From the NCBI GenBank assembly GCA_041745295.1, contig JBGTJE010000058.1, positions 80,751 to 144,750 on the forward strand: 64,000 nt of DNA, read 5' to 3'. The notes beneath the pieces were generated by a model. The model ran no database searches, was not told the origin of the DNA, and saw only the letters and a list, made by a program, of their open reading frames with translations. Both the position numbers and the translations under genes were made by a program. This document shows positions 16,613 through 25,677 of this stretch, piece after piece. The stretch comes from JANMEB01 sp041745295. GTDB lineage: Bacteria; Planctomycetota; Planctomycetia; Pirellulales; Pirellulaceae. Each line of letters begins with the position of its first letter. Positions within the stretch are counted from its first letter, which is position 1.

Positions 16613-17980
16613 CTATTTTGTCGTTTGGCTGCTGGCGTTCTGTGCCTGCGGCGCGTTGCTTGAGGCACGAAGGAATTCGATCGAGTCAATCAACCGCCGA
16701 TCCACCCCCTCGAACCGCGCGGCAATTTCCGTGTCAAACGTCACCACCAACGACAGCCGTTGTCCGTCGGGCTGGGCAAGATGGTAATAACGCCATGTCA
16801 CGTCGATGGCGTCGACTTTTCCCTTCACGTCAATTTGCATGACCTTCTGTCCACGATCGGTGGTGAAACTGTCGTCTCCGACAAGTTGCCCTTTGGTTTC
16901 CGTCGTTTTGGCGACGTCGCGGCGAAAGTCCTCGAGTGTGTACGCATCAGGTGACGGAAGACTGGTTAGGTACTGAACAGCGCACTGGCCCAATAAGAGG
17001 TTGGCATCGATGAACCGCAGTACTACCTTTTGGTCTTGATCTGCAATCACGTGCCAGCGACGATCGTAGCGTAGACGAAAGTCGTTGGTCGCATTTTGTA
17101 GGACCAAGGTGTCGGTCCATTGACGCTCGTTCAGTTTCGTGGATTCAATCTCCGTCTGCGGGAGAATATCGTCGCTGGGCCGATCGACGTGCATCTCCAG
17201 TTTGACCACGGCATCGAAGCCGGGCGCCGATTCGCAGATCGTCCGGTTTTCCTGGAGCGTCAAACGCAATTGTCGAGTGTAGCCGGCGCTCAAATCAAAC
17301 TCGCACGTCCCTTGAACCTGAATTTCGGTTTCCGCGTCGTCGACGATGCCCGTCGCCGCGCCCGTTATCCGAATCGTGGCGACCCCGCGTTCGACTTGGG
17401 TTAGTTCAAGCTGGACTTCATTCGTTTGCAGTTTATCGATCGTCAAAACGTCGGCCAAAAGATCGTCGTTGGGTGTCCATTTTTGGTGGACCGCAACTTT
17501 CGTTGTTTCCAACATCCGATCCCAAACCAGCGTGCTGGCCGGAATCGTCAACAGGTCCAGTTCTCCTTGTTTCAAGCCGGATGTCGACGTCAGATAGCGA
17601 ACGCGTTTGCCGGTTTCCGGGTTGCTCCGCCGATCTGCGATCAGCCATTCATTTCCGCGAGCTAACGTGAAGGATTGCTTGCCACGGCCATAGTCGATTT
17701 TGGCGCTGGCGGTTTCATATTCGCGTATATGTCGAGTCGATTTTTGGCTGCGCAGCTGTCTTTCGCGATAGATAAAGTTGCCATCGACCTCGAGGGGAAG
17801 ATTGGTCGCACTCTCGCCGTCGAACTCCGCGGACACGTTGCCGCGGATCTCCAAATCAACGTCAACCCGTTGTCCGAGGGTATTGGGCCCTGTCGACCGC
17901 AGTTCGAAATCGTCGCCGATCAACATCGCGGGGGAGAAAAACAAGCCGCCCAATACTAACAAGCGAACCAAATTGGCCAT
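16613..17980 (-). CDS. Exported protein of unknown function
   Basis: 455 residues from the ATG at 17980 (AGGACT upstream; a longer frame exists but adds no protein-like sequence). Signal peptide (MANLVRLLVLGGLFFSPAMLIG), then beta-rich sequence of two parts: about 25-290 and a C-terminal part (about 300-440) reading FRLRYDRRWHVIADQ, which resembles PsbP/MOG1-like domains. No catalytic motif or lipobox. It lies 48 bases upstream of phosphorylase paralogue 2 on the same strand, but with no obvious functional link. Confidence 0.7.
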   Translation of the reverse strand: MANLVRLLVLGGLFFSPAMLIGDDFELRSTGPNTLGQRVDVDLEIRGNVSAEFDGESATNLPLEVDGNFIYRERQLRSQKSTRHIREYETASAKIDYGRGKQSFTLARGNEWLIADRRSNPETGKRVRYLTSTSGLKQGELDLLTIPASTLVWDRMLETTKVAVHQKWTPNDDLLADVLTIDKLQTNEVQLELTQVERGVATIRITGAATGIVDDAETEIQVQGTCEFDLSAGYTRQLRLTLQENRTICESAPGFDAVVKLEMHVDRPSDDILPQTEIESTKLNERQWTDTLVLQNATNDFRLRYDRRWHVIADQDQKVVLRFIDANLLLGQCAVQYLTSLPSPDAYTLEDFRRDVAKTTETKGQLVGDDSFTTDRGQKVMQIDVKGKVDAIDVTWRYYHLAQPDGQRLSLVVTFDTEIAARFEGVDRRLIDSIEFLRASSNAPQAQNASSQTTK

Positions 17981-18031
17981 TGTGAAGTCCTTTGTATGGC
18001 AAAAGAGCCAATCGGCAATCTCGACTGGCAA

Positions 18032-18572
18032 ATTGTCTCAATGTGAGACTATAATTTAAAAAAGAGACGGTCTTGTTTTTCTTATCGGACGAGCGTAGCG
18101 CACGATTGGCCTGATTTTGGCCATTTTGCTCCCGAGGGGATTTGACTCTTAGGACCATAAGGAATATCCGGTTCGGCACGTGTTTTGCGGATAAGTTCAA
18201 CTCGCCGCCGCGAGCGGCCAAACAGGCTGATGTTGAAGCAGAGTGTGTCGTTTGGTTGTTCGTTCTCGCAGCGCAGTGGTCGAAATGACGCACTTTGTCA
18301 TGCCGCGAGATGTGGACTTTTAGTGTGATGGCAAACGAGGGCGAGAGAAATTGGCGAGGGCGGCAACTATTAATACGTGATTATTAGCGGAAAACGGAAA
18401 CTTTTTGATATTCAAAGGGTCTTAAAGTCGGAAAACCATTTGTTTCCAATCAACGTAAATAGATGGTTGAGAGAAATTGGTCAAAGGCATCGAAGAGGAA
18501 AGATTCGGTGCCGCATCTTGGGCTGTGAGACAGACACAGCTCGAGCAGAATAGATAGAGAGAGGGGTGGACG
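18032..18572. other. Divergent intergenic region upstream of the sigma factor gene
   Basis: 541 bases between the divergent genes starting at 17980 and 18573. A palindrome GTCTCA-ATG-TGAGAC (18035-18049) followed by TATAATTTAAA lies near the minus-strand gene and could be an operator or part of its promoter. A long leader precedes the sigma factor start and ends in an AGAGAGAGGGGTGG ribosome-binding region. No small gene is supported by the sequence. Confidence 0.45.
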
Positions 18573-20243
18573 ATGCATACGGAATTCAAAAACGAGTCGA
18601 TTCGCGAACTGCGTGATCAGTTGGTTCGCTTTGCGCCGCGGGAAAAGAAGATCGAACAGATCGACCGCGCTGAAAAACTGCTCCGCGAGATCGATGGCAA
18701 GCGTACGTACAACTACGAATACGTATCCTTCCGTGTGACCTCGCATCGCCCGCAGAACGCACCCGTCATTTCGATCTCGGCGGACGACGTCCGCCACGAT
18801 TTACATTGCCTCATCGAGGATTTGTCCGAATCGGCGGATATCCGCATCGAAGACGTTGGCCAACCCGTCCATACCGTGGAAGACTTGAGCAAGATGTTCA
18901 ATGTCTCCACGAAGACCATTGCGCGCTGGCGTCAACATGGCTTGGTAAGTCGCCGCTTGATTTTTGATGGCGGCCGTAAGCGCGTTGGCTTTTTGCAAAA
19001 CAGCGTCGACCAATTTGTGAAGTCCAACCGGCTGAGAGTCCTCCGCGGCGAGCGATTCAGCCAATTGTCCGATCAGGATCGGGATGACATCATCGAACGT
19101 GCACGTCGCTTGGTTCAGGCCGGTGGCTGCCCAGCCGAAGTCACTCGCCGCATCGCCGAACACATGAACCGAAGCGTCGAGACGATTCGTTACACGATCA
19201 AACAATTTGACGAACGTAATCCGGCGATTGCGGTTTTCCCCGATCAAACCGGGCCGCTCAATTTGGAAATGAAGGAGCGGATCTACGCCGATTTCATGTC
19301 GGGCAGATCCGCCGATTCAATTGCCAAGCGCTATTGCCGCACCAAGGGGACGATCTACCGTGTGGTCAATGAAATGCGGGCCGCTTCGATTATGGAGTTG
19401 CCGCTCGATTACATCGACAGCTCGGAATTCCATCGTCGCGGCGCCGACAAGCGCATTCTGGAATCGGAAATGCCGCAACCCGAACTACGGCAGCGAAAAA
19501 TCCGTCCCCCCAGCGGCTTGCCGCGCTACTTGGCGTCGCTGTACGAGGTCCCGCTGCTCACCCGCGAGCAAGAATACTACCTGTTCCGCAAGATGAATTA
19601 TTTGAAGTTCAAAGCGTTGCGGATTCGCGAACAACTCGACCCCAACCATTCTCGTTCCACCGACATGGACGAAATTGAACGGCTCTACGAAGAAGCCGTG
19701 CAGGCCAAGAACGATATTGTCCAAGCCAATTTGCGGTTGGTCGTGTCGATCGCCAAGCGCCACGTCAACGGGAGCGATGATTTCTTCCAGTTGATCAGCG
19801 ATGGCAATATGTCGCTCATTCGGGCCGCCGAAAAATTCGACTACTCGCGCGGCAATAAATTCAGCACTTACGCGAGCTGGGCCATCATGAAGAATTTTGC
19901 CCGCTCGATTCCGGACGAGTTCAAACAGCGCGATCGCTTCCGACCAACCTCCGAAGCGATTTTCCTCGCGACGGCCGACCAACGACCCGACCGATTCTCG
20001 CTGGAAAATGCCCAGAACATTCGCCAGCAGCAAGTCAATCGAATCCTGCAAAGCCTTGATGAGCGCGAACAAAAGATTATCATCAGCCGATTCGGCTTGA
20101 ACTACGAGCACGAACCGCTCACGCTCAAGGAAGTTGGGACGGAATTAGGCGTGACCAAGGAACGCATTCGGCAAATTGAATCCCGGGCCCTGCACAAACT
20201 CCGCCAGGCGGCCAAGGACGAGAATCTGGAAGTCCCGGAATAA
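18573..20243 (+). CDS. RNA polymerase sigma-70 family factor with several N-terminal helix-turn-helix segments
   Basis: 556 residues. The C-terminal half is a sigma factor: region 1.2-like (about 314-345), region 2 (about 377-449; NLRLVVSIAKRHV, ISDGNMSLIRAAEKFDYSRG, FSTYASWAIMKNFARSI) and region 4 (about 488-545; ERIRQIESRALHKLRQ). Region 3 is very short. The N-terminal 300 residues hold three putative helix-turn-helix segments: MerR-like at about 100-125 (TVEDLSKMFNVSTKTIARWR), about 172-212, and about 228-268. That is unlike RpoD. Purine-rich AGAGGGGTGG lies just upstream of the ATG. It is flanked by single genes and no anti-sigma gene is seen. Confidence 0.88.
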   Translation: MHTEFKNESIRELRDQLVRFAPREKKIEQIDRAEKLLREIDGKRTYNYEYVSFRVTSHRPQNAPVISISADDVRHDLHCLIEDLSESADIRIEDVGQPVHTVEDLSKMFNVSTKTIARWRQHGLVSRRLIFDGGRKRVGFLQNSVDQFVKSNRLRVLRGERFSQLSDQDRDDIIERARRLVQAGGCPAEVTRRIAEHMNRSVETIRYTIKQFDERNPAIAVFPDQTGPLNLEMKERIYADFMSGRSADSIAKRYCRTKGTIYRVVNEMRAASIMELPLDYIDSSEFHRRGADKRILESEMPQPELRQRKIRPPSGLPRYLASLYEVPLLTREQEYYLFRKMNYLKFKALRIREQLDPNHSRSTDMDEIERLYEEAVQAKNDIVQANLRLVVSIAKRHVNGSDDFFQLISDGNMSLIRAAEKFDYSRGNKFSTYASWAIMKNFARSIPDEFKQRDRFRPTSEAIFLATADQRPDRFSLENAQNIRQQQVNRILQSLDEREQKIIISRFGLNYEHEPLTLKEVGTELGVTKERIRQIESRALHKLRQAAKDENLEVPE

Positions 20244-20387
20244 AACCCAGGCTCAACGTTGGTGCAATTCCCGCTCTACAGTTTGTCATCACCCTATTTC
20301 GTTTAACGCCCAGCCGCAGGCGCCGGCATCCTTGTTTCGAATAAGGGCGTGGGCAACTTTCATCCCTGGCTCGAGCTTGGACCTACC

Positions 20388-20732
20388 ATGCAAATCCACC
20401 TGCAACAAATTGAGCCGTTTGACATTTCTACGGGCTTTCACGCCCGCTTTATTCATTCCGAAACCATGACGTTGGCCTACGTCGAAATCGATGCCGGGGC
20501 GGAATTGCCGGAACATTCCCATGTTCATGAACAAGTCGTTAATATGCTCGAGGGAACGTTTGAGCTTCGCCTCGGCGGCCAGACGCTTCGGCTCGAGCCG
20601 GGTCAAGTCGTCATCATCCCGTCGAATTTGCCGCACTCGGGGAGAGCCATCCGCCGCAGCAGGATCCTGGACGTATTCCATCCTGTGCGGGAAGATTTTG
20701 TCAACAAAAAAGTCGCCTACGCCGCGCGTTGA
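20388..20732 (+). CDS. Cupin domain protein
   Basis: 114 residues from the ATG at 20388; an earlier in-frame start at 20349 adds no cupin-like sequence. A single small beta-barrel: LPEHSHVHEQVVNMLEGTFEL (cupin motif 1 with H-H-E) and PSNLPHSGRA (motif 2 histidine). These residues would bind one metal ion. Such stand-alone cupins are small sensors, isomerases or dioxygenases, and none can be chosen here. It lies between the sigma factor and holA on the same strand. Confidence 0.85.
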   Translation: MQIHLQQIEPFDISTGFHARFIHSETMTLAYVEIDAGAELPEHSHVHEQVVNMLEGTFELRLGGQTLRLEPGQVVIIPSNLPHSGRAIRRSRILDVFHPVREDFVNKKVAYAAR

Positions 20733-20809
20733 ACGCCCGTTGCCCGGAAGCCGGAACGGCAGTGTCAACCCAGCTTCCGATCTGCGAACCCAATCGAATC
20801 TGATACCGA

Positions 20810-21907
20810 ATGAGCAAATCGACGATTCATGCCTTCGACGCTTTGGCGGAGCCGCGGCTGCCATTCACGGCGATCGTTTCGCTGTTCGGTGACGATCGCT
20901 TTCTGCAATTGGAGGTGGTTCGCCATTTAATCGCGATTTGGATCGGCGACGAGCAGGCTGAGTACGCCGTCTCACGACTCGACGGTGAACTGGCGCAATG
21001 GCCCGATATCGCGGATTCTTTGGCGACGGGTTCTCTTTTTTCGGCATCCGGCCGACGAATCGTCGTCGTCGACAATGCGAACGATTTCGTCAAGAATCAT
21101 CGGGCCTCGCTCGAAGAGCTTGCCGACAAGTCGAGTGCGTCTAACGCACTTGTGTTGTGCGTCGATACTTGGCCCGCGAATACGCGACTGTACAAAGTCA
21201 TCGATAAATCCGGACTGCAAGTCGATTGCAATCCTCCGTCGACAACGCGGGGGAAATCCAAGCAAGTCGACGAAAGCCGAATCAGCCAATGGCTGATCGC
21301 GCGGGCTCGATCCCATCACTCGCTCGACTTATCGAAACCCGCCGCCCGGCAACTCATCGATCTGAGCCCTTGCAATTTTGGCTTGTTCGATCAACAACTT
21401 GCCAAAATGTCATGCTGCGTCTCGACTGGTGAAGCCATTACCCCGGAAAATGTTGCGGAATGGATTGGGGGGTGGAGAATCAACACGGTGTGGCAAACGA
21501 TCGATGCGGCAGTTGATGGCGATTCCAAAAAAGCATTCACCTTACTCAACGATTTGTTGCAATCCGGTGAACATCCGCTCGCGCTGTTCGGGCAAATCTC
21601 TTGGTCGCTGCGGCGCTACGGCGAAGTCCTCGAGCTCTACGACCGCGGACAACGAGACGGCATTCGACCGACGATTCAAGACTGCCTTGGACCCGCAGGC
21701 TTTCGATCATGGGGTGGCGAACTGCAAGCCGCTGAGTCTCGACTCAAACGACTGGGTCCCCAACGGGCACGCCGAATCTTGCGCTCGCTTCTCCAAACCG
21801 ATCTCGCGCTCAAGGGATCCCATTCGAACGAATCTCGCGGCCGTTTCGTCATGGAGCGCCTGATTGCGCGCTTGGCCACTCCGTTGGCGGTGAACGCAGC
21901 ACGCTAG
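20810..21907 (+). CDS. holA: DNA polymerase III subunit delta
   Basis: 365 residues with the three-domain clamp-loader layout. The N-terminal AAA+-like fold starts AIVSLFGDDRFLQLEVVRHL and contains RRIVVVDNANDFVK at the Walker B place. The middle segment is ESRISQWLIARARSHH, and the C-terminal collar domain is GEHPLALFGQISWSLRRYGEVLEL. It opens the beta sliding clamp in the clamp loader at the replication fork. As usual for delta, no Walker A lysine is present. Sequence similarity is low but the pattern is characteristic. Confidence 0.85.
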   Translation: MSKSTIHAFDALAEPRLPFTAIVSLFGDDRFLQLEVVRHLIAIWIGDEQAEYAVSRLDGELAQWPDIADSLATGSLFSASGRRIVVVDNANDFVKNHRASLEELADKSSASNALVLCVDTWPANTRLYKVIDKSGLQVDCNPPSTTRGKSKQVDESRISQWLIARARSHHSLDLSKPAARQLIDLSPCNFGLFDQQLAKMSCCVSTGEAITPENVAEWIGGWRINTVWQTIDAAVDGDSKKAFTLLNDLLQSGEHPLALFGQISWSLRRYGEVLELYDRGQRDGIRPTIQDCLGPAGFRSWGGELQAAESRLKRLGPQRARRILRSLLQTDLALKGSHSNESRGRFVMERLIARLATPLAVNAAR

Positions 21908-21944
21908 AGCGCGCTCCATAAAATTGCTGGGCAGCGGCAACCGC

Positions 21945-21970
21945 GGCGAAACTCTGGCGAGTTCCGCTAC
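21945..21970. repeat. Short hairpin repeat (GAAACTCTGGCGAGTTCCGC)
   Basis: The stem AACTC-TGGC-GAGTT sits 40 bases behind the holA stop within the 240-base gap to the next gene. The wording is one I recall as common in planctomycete intergenic spaces, but only this copy is in the window. It could act as a terminator-like hairpin, although no T tract follows. Confidence 0.45.
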
Positions 21971-22147
21971 TAGATCACTCGATGTGCCTTTTGCCGTCGG
22001 TTCCTCGCGACACTTGTGCCATCATTCGTCTGATAGCAGGCCGCTCGAATCTTGCTTCGGTTCGAGCAATCACGTACGATCGCGGCCCCATACGCCCGAA
22101 TCCCAGCGGCGATTTTGTTTTTAAACGTTGTGTCGAGGAATTACATC

Positions 22148-23119
22148 GTGTCTCGCTTCGCAATGTTCGTGCTGCTCATTTCGTTGTCCAATGGATGCTC
22201 GGTAGTACCGGGGACGGTACGAAGTCGATCGATCGACACGCCGACACTCAAAAAACTTGCCCTTGAGGATCGAGATATTCCCGTCGAAGCAACGACCGGT
22301 TCGACCGGCGATGCCGACTCCGAGCCGGCGCCAAATCCTCTGGCCGAAACGCATTGGTCGCCAGACGATTTGATGATCGGAACCGCGATCAAAGCCAATC
22401 TGGAAGGCCAGCGCTTCGCCATGTCGCAGCGGTGGGAGCCGGTATTTGAGTCCAGCAAAGGAGAACGCCGGGACGGCAATCGGGTCGCGCCCCACGTATT
22501 AAAGCCCCTGCCGGTCGAGGTTCCGATTGCTAATCCGGTGGTTCAATCCGCGCATGCTGCGTCCGTCACAGAATCGACGGCGTACTCCGAAGAGGAGGCG
22601 CCAACGGGCCTCGATTCTTCCGATTGCGCGGCCGACGCCGACTCGAGCCAAAACACGTTGGATCAACTCTTGTCCCAGTTACAATCCGCCAACCATTTGC
22701 ATCTCAGCCGCGTGTGCCTTTGTCGACAAGTCGACGGGTTTGGCCAAGTCGTCGAATTTCCCGATGCTCAATTTGCAGCCGGTGAGGACATTCTTATTTA
22801 CTGCGAAGTCGACAACTTCACGTCCCAAACGGAACCAAATGTCTCGGGGACATGTCATCGTGCAAGTCTCTCGGGAAGTTACTTGGTCATCAACGGCGAC
22901 GGGGAAGTCGTTGCCGAGCATGAGTATCCGGTAGTCGATGACATTTCGTGCGCGGAGCGAGACGATTTTTTTCTGGTTTTCCCAGCGCAGATTCCCCCGT
23001 TAGGGCCTGGCAGGTATCGGATGTATTTGGTCGTTCACGACGAGTTGGCACAAGACTTGGTTGCCCACGCCGAGCCGATTCAATTCCAAATCGCGTTGAC
23101 CGGACAGGCACAACGATAG
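22148..23119 (+). CDS. Probable lipoprotein of unknown function
   Basis: 323 residues from the GTG at 22148 (ATG at 22163 is also possible). A short hydrophobic segment (FAMFVLLISLSNGC) ends in a cysteine that could be lipidated, although SNG-C is a weak lipobox. An acidic, low-complexity linker follows (about 30-175). The C-terminal domain (about 180-315; LCRQVDGFGQVVEFPDAQF, ILIYCEVDNFTS, PGRYRMYLVVHDELAQ) looks like an immunoglobulin-type beta sandwich that may bind surface material. It is 18 bases from the polysaccharide polymerase-like gene that follows and is likely in the same operon. Confidence 0.65.
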   Translation: MSRFAMFVLLISLSNGCSVVPGTVRSRSIDTPTLKKLALEDRDIPVEATTGSTGDADSEPAPNPLAETHWSPDDLMIGTAIKANLEGQRFAMSQRWEPVFESSKGERRDGNRVAPHVLKPLPVEVPIANPVVQSAHAASVTESTAYSEEEAPTGLDSSDCAADADSSQNTLDQLLSQLQSANHLHLSRVCLCRQVDGFGQVVEFPDAQFAAGEDILIYCEVDNFTSQTEPNVSGTCHRASLSGSYLVINGDGEVVAEHEYPVVDDISCAERDDFFLVFPAQIPPLGPGRYRMYLVVHDELAQDLVAHAEPIQFQIALTGQAQR

Positions 23120-23137
23120 TATCAACGGACGTTTGGC

Positions 23138-24565
23138 ATGGGCATCTTGTTTTTATTCGCTGTGATTTGCGCCCTGCTGTGGCTTTTGATCGCAGTGCTG
23201 CGCGGCTGGATTTCGTTCGGTTGGCTGGCTTTCCCAACGATCGTCGCGGCGTTGGTGATCTTGATCGGAAGCGTTTTTGGGCGCGAGTTCTTCTGCATGG
23301 ATGTCGGCCCGTTGCCGATCACGCTCGACCGGATGCTTTGGATTTGGATGATTGTCCAATTCGGAATGCTGGTGCTCTTTCAGCGGGTGCGACTGCTGCC
23401 GCTGAACGCCATCGACGTATTCGTCGGAGCTCTCCTGTTGGTGCTCGGCTTTAGCACATTGTGCCATGATTTCACGTATCGAGATCATTTGCCGCTCACA
23501 CGACTGTTGTTTTTCAACGTTGTGCCGATCGGAATCTACTTTGTGGTCCGACACTCGCCGATCGGCGAACGGCAGCTGCGCTGGATTTTGTATGGCTGCG
23601 TTGCATTCGGCGCGTACCTCGCTGCGACCGCGATTGCCGAATGGCGAAATTGGCCGCAATTCGTGTATCCCGCGTACATCATGGATGCTTCGTTTTCCGA
23701 GTTTCTTGGTCGAGCGCGCGGTCCGTTCTTGAATCCGGTCGTGTGCGGCATTTTTCAAATCGCTGGGTTCGTCGCCGCGCTGATGCTTTGGCCCAAGCTG
23801 CATACCCGCGGACGAATGCTGATCGCGGTATTCCTGGCGTTATTTATCGTCGGTGTGTTTGCGACGTTTACCCGCAGCGTGTGGTTGGCGCTCGCCGTTA
23901 GCGTGGCGATTGTCTTTTGGCTGCCCGCCTCAAGCCGATGGCGGGGCGGACTGCTGATTGGCGGAGCTTCGGCCGCCGCGTTGCTTGTCGCGTTATTCTC
24001 CGATGACATCAACGCGTTCAAACGCGACAAAAACGTCACCGCGGCAGAAATGGCCGAATCGGTGCAACTGCGACCGCTCTTGGCGAATGTCGCGGGACAA
24101 ATGTTCGTCGATCGCCCCATTTTCGGTCACGGCTTTGGTCAGTATTCGAAGGCCAAACGCCTTTATCATCAACCGGTTTCGAACGAGCCGTTGAAAAGAG
24201 TTTTGCCCTACATGCAGCACAACGTGGTGCTCTCCTACCTGACGGAAACCGGCGCCGTGGGAACAATCCTGTTATTGGGAATTTTTGCGCTCTATGGCGT
24301 GGCTGCGCTGCGCGTGTTTTATCACTCACCCCAAAATAGCTACCGTCGCGCCGTTGGGCTCTTGAGTCTAATCATCTTAACGTCGTACTTGATAAACGGG
24401 ATGTTTCATGATGTTTCCATTATGCCCATGCTGGGTTCGTTGTTTTATTTCATGCTCGGCGTGATAAATCATCTCGCAACCACTCCAATTCAGTTGAATG
24501 CGCTCGACGCAACGACCCAAGCGCCTCCGACGGTTGCGCTGCCCCAACAACGTTTGGCTTCTTGA
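23138..24565 (+). CDS. O-antigen ligase / polymerase family membrane protein (Wzy_C type)
   Basis: 475 residues with about 12 membrane helices. The Wzy_C-type features are a large periplasmic loop near residues 280-360 with FGHGFGQYSKAK (the conserved GxGxG-H-type motif before a catalytic loop) and the strongly conserved LPYMQHNVVLSYLTETGAVGT. Such proteins ligate or polymerise polysaccharide or glycan units on the outer side of the cytoplasmic membrane. It stands between a lipoprotein and a CAAX-type protease without the usual glycosyltransferases, so its sugar substrate is unclear. Confidence 0.85.
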   Translation: MGILFLFAVICALLWLLIAVLRGWISFGWLAFPTIVAALVILIGSVFGREFFCMDVGPLPITLDRMLWIWMIVQFGMLVLFQRVRLLPLNAIDVFVGALLLVLGFSTLCHDFTYRDHLPLTRLLFFNVVPIGIYFVVRHSPIGERQLRWILYGCVAFGAYLAATAIAEWRNWPQFVYPAYIMDASFSEFLGRARGPFLNPVVCGIFQIAGFVAALMLWPKLHTRGRMLIAVFLALFIVGVFATFTRSVWLALAVSVAIVFWLPASSRWRGGLLIGGASAAALLVALFSDDINAFKRDKNVTAAEMAESVQLRPLLANVAGQMFVDRPIFGHGFGQYSKAKRLYHQPVSNEPLKRVLPYMQHNVVLSYLTETGAVGTILLLGIFALYGVAALRVFYHSPQNSYRRAVGLLSLIILTSYLINGMFHDVSIMPMLGSLFYFMLGVINHLATTPIQLNALDATTQAPPTVALPQQRLAS

Positions 24566-24587
24566 GCCGGCGTCTCCCCGCATCGGA

Positions 24588-25415
24588 TTACCAAAGTTGC
24601 CATTGGCGAAAGCTAATCACATAAAGGCCGAGTGAGCCATTGGTCACCGCGTGTGCTAAGACGCAATTCCAAAACTTGTTCGTTCGGACCATCAACCAAC
24701 TCACCAGCGAAAACCAGGCGACAGCTGCCAACGCTTCGTTCGGGTGTGTGAGCAGGCCGTAGACGCTTCCGCTCAGCAGCGCCGGCCAACCCAAATCCCG
24801 CAAGCTGACTTGAGTCCAATTGCCGCTTTGAATGATCCTCATTAAGAATCCGCGCAAAAATATTTCTTCGGCAAGCGGCACGACCAACACCAACAATCCA
24901 AAACGCGCCAGAAGGAACGCAACCTGCGCGGGCGAGGAATCGATCTTCTCAAACGGATTGAATTGGCTACGATTCCCCGTTCCACCCAAGTCGATTCCGA
25001 TCGCAGCAAAGATTTTCGGTTCCCATGCCAAACTGCAAATACCCACCCAAACTACGACGCCCAAAACTCCTGCCCCCCAACCCCAACCGTTGATCGCCAC
25101 CGGAAAACATCGCCGATACGACGGAAAAAAATAGATCAAACATGCGCCTACCACGAAGAACTTGAACAGACTTAGCGCCACGTATCGTTGCGATTGAACG
25201 GAACTGGTTGCAGTCGGGCTATCGATCGTCTGAGCCGTGTCGGTCGACGAGGTTGACGCCAGGCCCGGGGAATGACCTTGGTCAAACCGCGGTTCGAGCA
25301 TTCCAATCGCCAGATAGAGAACGAGCGGAAGCACAAACGGCAACGCGGAGACCGAACTCGCCGCAGAGTGTTCGCCTTCCAATTCCGAATCGATCATTCG
25401 CGCCACCTTTCTCAT
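24588..25415 (-). CDS. CPBP/CAAX-family intramembrane protease, similar to the PEP-CTERM-associated type
   Basis: 275 residues. Multiple helices and the three CPBP motifs: EEIFLRGFLMR (EExxxR), HPNEALAAVAWF, and CVLAHAVTN (HxxxN). The ending LGLYVISFRQWQLW resembles the CAAX prenyl protease-related proteins (TIGR03008 type, from memory) found with exosortase systems. CPBP proteins are glutamate intramembrane proteases. The first 60 residues hold a predicted non-conserved hydrophilic loop. The gene is convergent with the polymerase gene, with 22 bases between stops. Confidence 0.85.
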   Translation of the reverse strand: MRKVARMIDSELEGEHSAASSVSALPFVLPLVLYLAIGMLEPRFDQGHSPGLASTSSTDTAQTIDSPTATSSVQSQRYVALSLFKFFVVGACLIYFFPSYRRCFPVAINGWGWGAGVLGVVVWVGICSLAWEPKIFAAIGIDLGGTGNRSQFNPFEKIDSSPAQVAFLLARFGLLVLVVPLAEEIFLRGFLMRIIQSGNWTQVSLRDLGWPALLSGSVYGLLTHPNEALAAVAWFSLVSWLMVRTNKFWNCVLAHAVTNGSLGLYVISFRQWQLW

Positions 25416-25677
25416 GCTTCGCCGGTGTGTTCGCTATCGCCCGTTGTGATTCGCGACGTGAATCGATTGTCCGATCCACGAACACGCATGCTGGCGGTTC
25501 AACATGGACTTCGGGTTTTGGTAAAGTGTGCGAACTTTTGACGCGCTGATTGCGCGTCGCAGTTTTCGCCCGTGCTCCAGATTGCCCAAACCGGCGATAT
25601 GATTCTTGCTATCTTTGCTGCCTCTGTCAGTTTTACGGTTAAATCCTAGTTTACCATCGCCGATAACAACATGAGAA

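Noticed and set aside
25416..25677. Sigma-54 promoter upstream of cpaC
   Set aside because: No GG-N10-GC pair with TGGCAC-like context was found on the plus strand.
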